Assembly (NCBI RefSeq): GCF_964340395.1
Contig: NC_135550.1
Span: 11,986,908 to 12,050,907, forward strand
DNA: 64,000 nucleotides
DNA from: Glandiceps talaboti
Lineage: Eukaryota; Hemichordata; Enteropneusta; Spengelidae
Reading direction: 5' to 3'
The notes beneath the pieces were generated by a model that saw nothing but the letters and a program-made list of their open reading frames with translations, was not told the origin of the DNA and did not search any database. Of the stretch, positions 60,001 through 64,000 are shown piece after piece. Both the position numbers and the translations under genes were made by a program. The first letter of the stretch is position 1, and every line of letters begins with the position of its first letter.

Positions 60001-61615
60001 AACAAAATTTACAAAAATAATTCTATTTATAAATTGAAGTGAAACAATTCTAGCATAAGCAGTGAATATAGTCAGAACAGGAACATTTTTCTTCTTCAAA
60101 AATCAACAGCATACATCATGCCAAATGCAAGCCAACTTATAACAAGTTTGAACAAAAATACGGGAGTATTACCCTGGTCATACAACATAATGATAACACT
60201 AGCCTCCTCAAAATATCAATCAATATGTTCGAGGTCAAGGTTAGAAATTGAAAATAGTAAATTATTCTTCCTAATTTTTCTATAAATTATGCTTGCACTC
60301 GTATGATGATGTTATTTATTTTCCAATATCTTCCTTTTAATCGTTAGGACATACATGTAGGTTTGTTTTTGTCACTTTAAAGATGCAGGTCCTTTATGTC
60401 ATTCTTATTTTCCTTACTAGCTGAATGACAAAAACTATCACGGAATAGTATCATGCACAAGCCAAGTTGAACAAATACGAAATATGGAATTTCATACCCT
60501 GGTCAGTCTGTGTCACAACAACGCTTGTCTACGTCATTGGTTTTGCGGAAATATGAGCCGAAACATTCAAAATTGTCATTACTTTCCCCAATTTTTTCTT
60601 TGATATTACTGCCGATGGTATAATTATGTATATTCTCCAATATTTTTCTTTATTCAGCCTGAAAATACTTGTGATCTAAGGGTTTTGTCACTACTCGTCT
60701 AGTGACTCACAGTGACAAAGCACTTGTATATTCCTCGATGCAAGTAACCTGCAGCAATGAATGAAGAAATAAATTGAATAATATCTGGATAAAGATAACT
60801 AGCCATCAAAATATAGGATTCAGGGCTGATCAAATCATAGCAATGTGTTCATAAATTATATTTGAATGTTTTTTTTGTTTTTTTTTAAAGCTGATGACTG
60901 GTGTTTACATTGTTGAAGGAAGTTGAAGGACAACATATATTGCTATAATTGTGTAAGGTTGTCGGAAGTTGATGGCTGCAGGTTACTTGCATTGATACAT
61001 GTATTGATGACAGGCGGTTTAACATATTGTTATATTTGTGTAATGTTGTTGGAAGTTGATAGCTGGCGGTTACATTACATTGCTACATTTATGTAACATC
61101 GTTGTAAGACGATAGCTGGAGGGTACATGTATGTTGAGATATATCGTTTCACTACTTCCAACTGTGGCTATTAAGTGATTTCAACATGCAACGGATAAAT
61201 TTCATGCTCTACTTTGTAAATGTAATGTAAAGTACTCAAATTTGGCATTGATTGACAGATGAAGTCCAGGTCCTTTGTATATATCGCTACAGCAAAATGT
61301 TTGCTTTGAAAATCTATTTAGACAATTCACATAATATGTACCACAAGAAAATGTTGACAATTAATTGTACATACAATAAAAAACTAAATCAAACTGTAAC
61401 ACCAAATTCAACCATCGTTATATCTATTTGTAATATTTCCTATTCTAGATCAACATTTGAACATAAAAGTGTAAATATAAATGTAGATTGTAGATACAAC
61501 AGATTCCCTTACAAAATAGGCTTGCTTGAAAATCTCCATACTAGACATAATACATTGTATGTATTACCTGTACAGTGAAAATATTCAATTTATTGTACAC
61601 ACCATTAAAACTAAC
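57026..61615. other. Gene-poor stretch with fragments of elements B and G
   Basis: An end of element B lies at 57868-57962 (GTTGAAGACTGCAAAATCAC through AAATATCTAGTAGGTTTACAG). A partial element G lies at 60628-60660 (TATTCTCCAATATTTTTCTT then TATTCAGCC). TTGCTACATT/TGTGTAATGTTG words repeat weakly at 60900-61130. Open frames at 58161-58484 and 61252-61578 lack splice sites, Kozak support or recognisable motifs. Confidence 0.55.
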
Positions 61616-61966
61616 TGAAAGTGGCCATTTGGATTAGGATTTGGTATTTATTTTGGATTTTTAATTTATATAAAACAATTTTACTATGGATTGCTATTTG
61701 AAAAATTAGTGTGAAAACACAAAGTACAAGTCTGTGTTTGTAACTTCAATACATTGCAAAAAGCTAACAAATGTGTAAAATGTTTGTTATTGTACGTACA
61801 ATGATAAACATTTTACACATTTACTAATATTTTGCAATTTATTGAGTTACAAACAATGACTTGCCATAAGTTGTTTCACACTGATTTTCGAGTAGGAAAC
61901 AAAGATAAAATTATAAATCCAAAATCCAAAAATCAATACCCAATCCTCATCCATATGTCCACTTTA
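61616..61966. mobile_element. MITE-like foldback element A, copy 3
   Basis: The left end AAAGTGGCCATTTGGATTAG and the right end CCTCATCCATATGTCCACTTT are inverted. A central hairpin pairs AATGTGTAAAATGTTTGTTA-type sequence with its complement (61769-61825). It abuts the 36-bp minisatellite within about 20 bases. Confidence 0.85.
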
Positions 61967-61985
61967 AACTATTGCACAAACTCAA

Positions 61986-63738
61986 ATGGTGTTGGACACC
62001 TGTGCCACTTGTAAGCCATATATGGTGTTGGACACCTGTACCACTTGTAAGCCTCACACGGTGTTGGACACCTGCACCACTTGTAAGCCTCACGTGGTGT
62101 TGGACACCTGTACCACTTGTAAGCTATACATGGTGTTGGACACCTGTACCACTTGTAAGCCATACACGATGTTGGACACCTGTACCACTTGTAAGCCACA
62201 CACGATGTTGGACACCTGTACCACTTGTAAGCCATGCATTTGTGTTGGACACCTGTACCACTTGTAAGCCACACATGGTGTTGGACACCTGTACCACTTG
62301 TAAGCCATAGATGGTGTTGGACACCTGTACCACTTGTAAGCCATAGATGGTGTTGGACACCTGTACCACTTGTAAGCCATAGATGGTGTTGGACACCTGT
62401 ACCACTTGTAAGCCATAGATGGTGTTGGACACCTGTACCACTTGTAAGCCATAGATGGTGTTGGACACCTGTACCACTTGTAAGCCATACATGGTGTTGG
62501 ACACCTGTACCACTTGTAAGCCATAGATGGTGTTGGACACCTGTACCACTTGTAAGCCACACATGGTGTTGGACACCTGTACCACTTGTAAGCCATACAT
62601 GGTGTTGGACACCTGTACCACTTGTAAGCCACACATGGTGTTGGACACCTGTACCACTTGTAAGCCATACATGGTGTTGGACACCTGTACCACTTGTAAG
62701 CCACACATGGTGTTGGACACCTGTACCACTTGTAAGCCATAGATGGTGTTGGACACCTGTACCACTTGTAAGCCATACAAGGTGTTGGACACCTGTACCA
62801 CTTGTAAGCCATATATGGTGTTGGACACCTGCACCACTTGTAAGCCACACATGGTGTTGGACACCTGTACCACTTGTAAGCCATATATGGTGTTGGACAC
62901 CTGTACCACTTGTAAGCCATATATGGTGTTGGACACCTGTACCACTTGTAAGCCACACATGGTGTTGGACACCTGTACCACTTGTAAGCCATATATGGTG
63001 TTGGACACCTGTACCACTTGTAAGCCATACATGGTGTTGGACACCTGTACCACTTGTAAGCCATACATGGTGTTGAACACCTGTACCACTTGTAAGCCAT
63101 ACATGGTGTTGGACACCTGTACCACTTGTAAGCCATGCATGATGTTGGACACCTGTACCACTTGTAAGCCATACATGGTGTTGGACACCTGTACCACTTG
63201 TAAGCCATGCATGATGTTGGACACATGCACCACTTGTAAGCCATACATGGTGTTGGACACCTGTACCACTTGTAAGCCATGCATGATGTTGGACACATGC
63301 ACCACTTGTAAGCCATACATGGTGTTGGACACCTGCACCACATGTACGCCATACATGGTGTTAGACACCTGCACCACTTGTAAGCCATAGATGGTGTTGG
63401 ACACTTGTACCACTTGTAAGCCATGCATGGTATTGGACACCTGTACCACTTGTAAGCCATGCACGGTGTTGGACACCTGTACCACTTGTAAGCCATACAT
63501 GGTGTTGGACACCTGTACCACTTGTACGCCATACATGGTATTGGACACCTGTACCACTTGTAAGCCATGCATGGTGTTGGACACCTGTACCACTTGTAAG
63601 CTATACATGGTGTTGGACACCTGTACCACTTGTAAGCTATACATGGTGTTGGACACCTGTACCACTTGTAAGCTATACATGGTGTTGGACACCTGTACCA
63701 CTTGTAAGCCATATATGGTGTTGGACACATGCAGCACC
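61986..63738. repeat. 36-bp minisatellite, about 49 copies
   Basis: The unit is ATGGTGTTGGACACCTGT followed by ACCACTTGTAAGCCATAC, head to tail with few indels. Variation concentrates at the last four to six bases (CATAC, CATAG, CACAC, CATGC, CATAT, CTATAC). Neighbouring units often share variants, for example a CATAG block at about 62305-62470 and CATGC alternation at 63135-63300. Because 36 is a multiple of three and the unit lacks stops on the minus strand, all three minus frames stay open for hundreds of codons. The plus frame with MVLDTCTTCKP is broken wherever the unit carries CATAG (TAG). I see no splice sites, start context or codon bias that would make it coding. Confidence 0.97.
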
Positions 63739-64000
63739 ATATACAATTATATATATGTATAGCATTTCAGAGAATACATACTTGAAAATAAACAAAGAAG
63801 TTACAGAATTCATACAAGAAATAACCCAACTTGAGAAACACTCATGAGAGATGTTACTCACACACAATGACAGTTTGTTGATAATATGACAGATAATTTG
63901 GAATTTTATTGGATTTGTCATAATTGAAGTTCAGTTTAGCTGGTTTGGTGTAGTTTAAGTATACATGTATTGTATGTTATAGATTGATATCTACATGTAA
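63739..64000. other. Right edge, no feature seen
   Basis: About 260 bases of AT-rich sequence after the minisatellite without a recognisable gene or repeat. Confidence 0.5.

Noticed and set aside
61252-61578. 108-residue plus-strand open frame
   Set aside because: Asn/Lys/Ile-rich as expected from AT-rich DNA; no supporting signals.
61986-63738. CRISPR-like array
   Set aside because: Units are contiguous with no unique spacers, and the context is eukaryotic; it is a minisatellite.
62090-63746. Minus-strand open frames of 540-546 codons with CPTPCMAYKWYR or GLQVVQVSNTM periodic units
   Set aside because: They lie wholly within the 36-bp minisatellite; three minus frames are open at once, which is what a stop-free unit of length divisible by three gives. 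No splice or start context.

Overview
The window looks like a gene-poor, AT-rich stretch of a metazoan nuclear genome, most likely a marine invertebrate. This rests on GT-AG introns in consistent phases, tRNA-derived SINEs, many short foldback elements (MITE-like), long microsatellites and minisatellites, and very frequent ACATGT/TACATGTA palindromes in the non-coding DNA. I see no bacterial-type operons, no CRISPR array, and no intact transposase or reverse transcriptase.

Left end (1-11.6 kb). A minus-strand gene is the clearest gene here. Eight exons can be joined by eye with matching phases (11356-11610, 9371-9493, 8925-9155, 8187-8335, 7651-7864, 5907-6260, 5152-5367, 276-4373), giving at least 1,880 codons. 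The N-terminal ~510 residues form about three spectrin-like repeats. The last exon adds one uninterrupted, very acidic, Ser/Pro-rich tail of 1,366 codons. Three spectrin repeats followed by a giant acidic exon, with an amphipathic helix near the C-terminus that fits the PKA RII-binding pattern, resembles the perinuclear anchoring protein AKAP6/mAKAP; a nesprin-related protein is the main alternative. The large exon ends at a good splice donor, so the C-terminus probably lies in exon(s) at or beyond the left edge. At 1-110 there are plus-strand poly(A) signals of a convergent neighbour that lies mostly outside the window.

Middle (11.6-45 kb). About 15 kb of non-coding DNA lies between the first recognised coding exon and a CpG-containing block near 27.1-27.65 kb. 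That block carries a strong minus-strand splice donor and may be the promoter and 5' exon of the same gene. A ~190-bp satellite array (20.9-23.2 kb), SINEs and MITEs fill this region. At 29.67-30.08 kb a plus-strand single-exon reading frame encodes a 135-residue Gln/Pro/Met/Gly-rich protein of unknown function. A short minus-strand exon candidate with a membrane segment lies at 29.13-29.25 kb. From 30.4 to 45.7 kb I find only repeats and featureless sequence.

Right end (45-64 kb). Two minus-strand exons with good splice sites (53019-53137 and the terminal exon 45986-46195, followed by a poly(A) signal) probably belong to one gene that I do not recognise. The rest is repeats: foldback elements including one inserted in another (49.9-50.5 kb), (TATG)n, (GA)n and (TG)n arrays, two adjacent tandem families (54.4-56.0 kb), and a ~49-copy 36-bp minisatellite (61.99-63.74 kb). 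The minisatellite's long open frames follow from its unit length and are not evidence of a gene.
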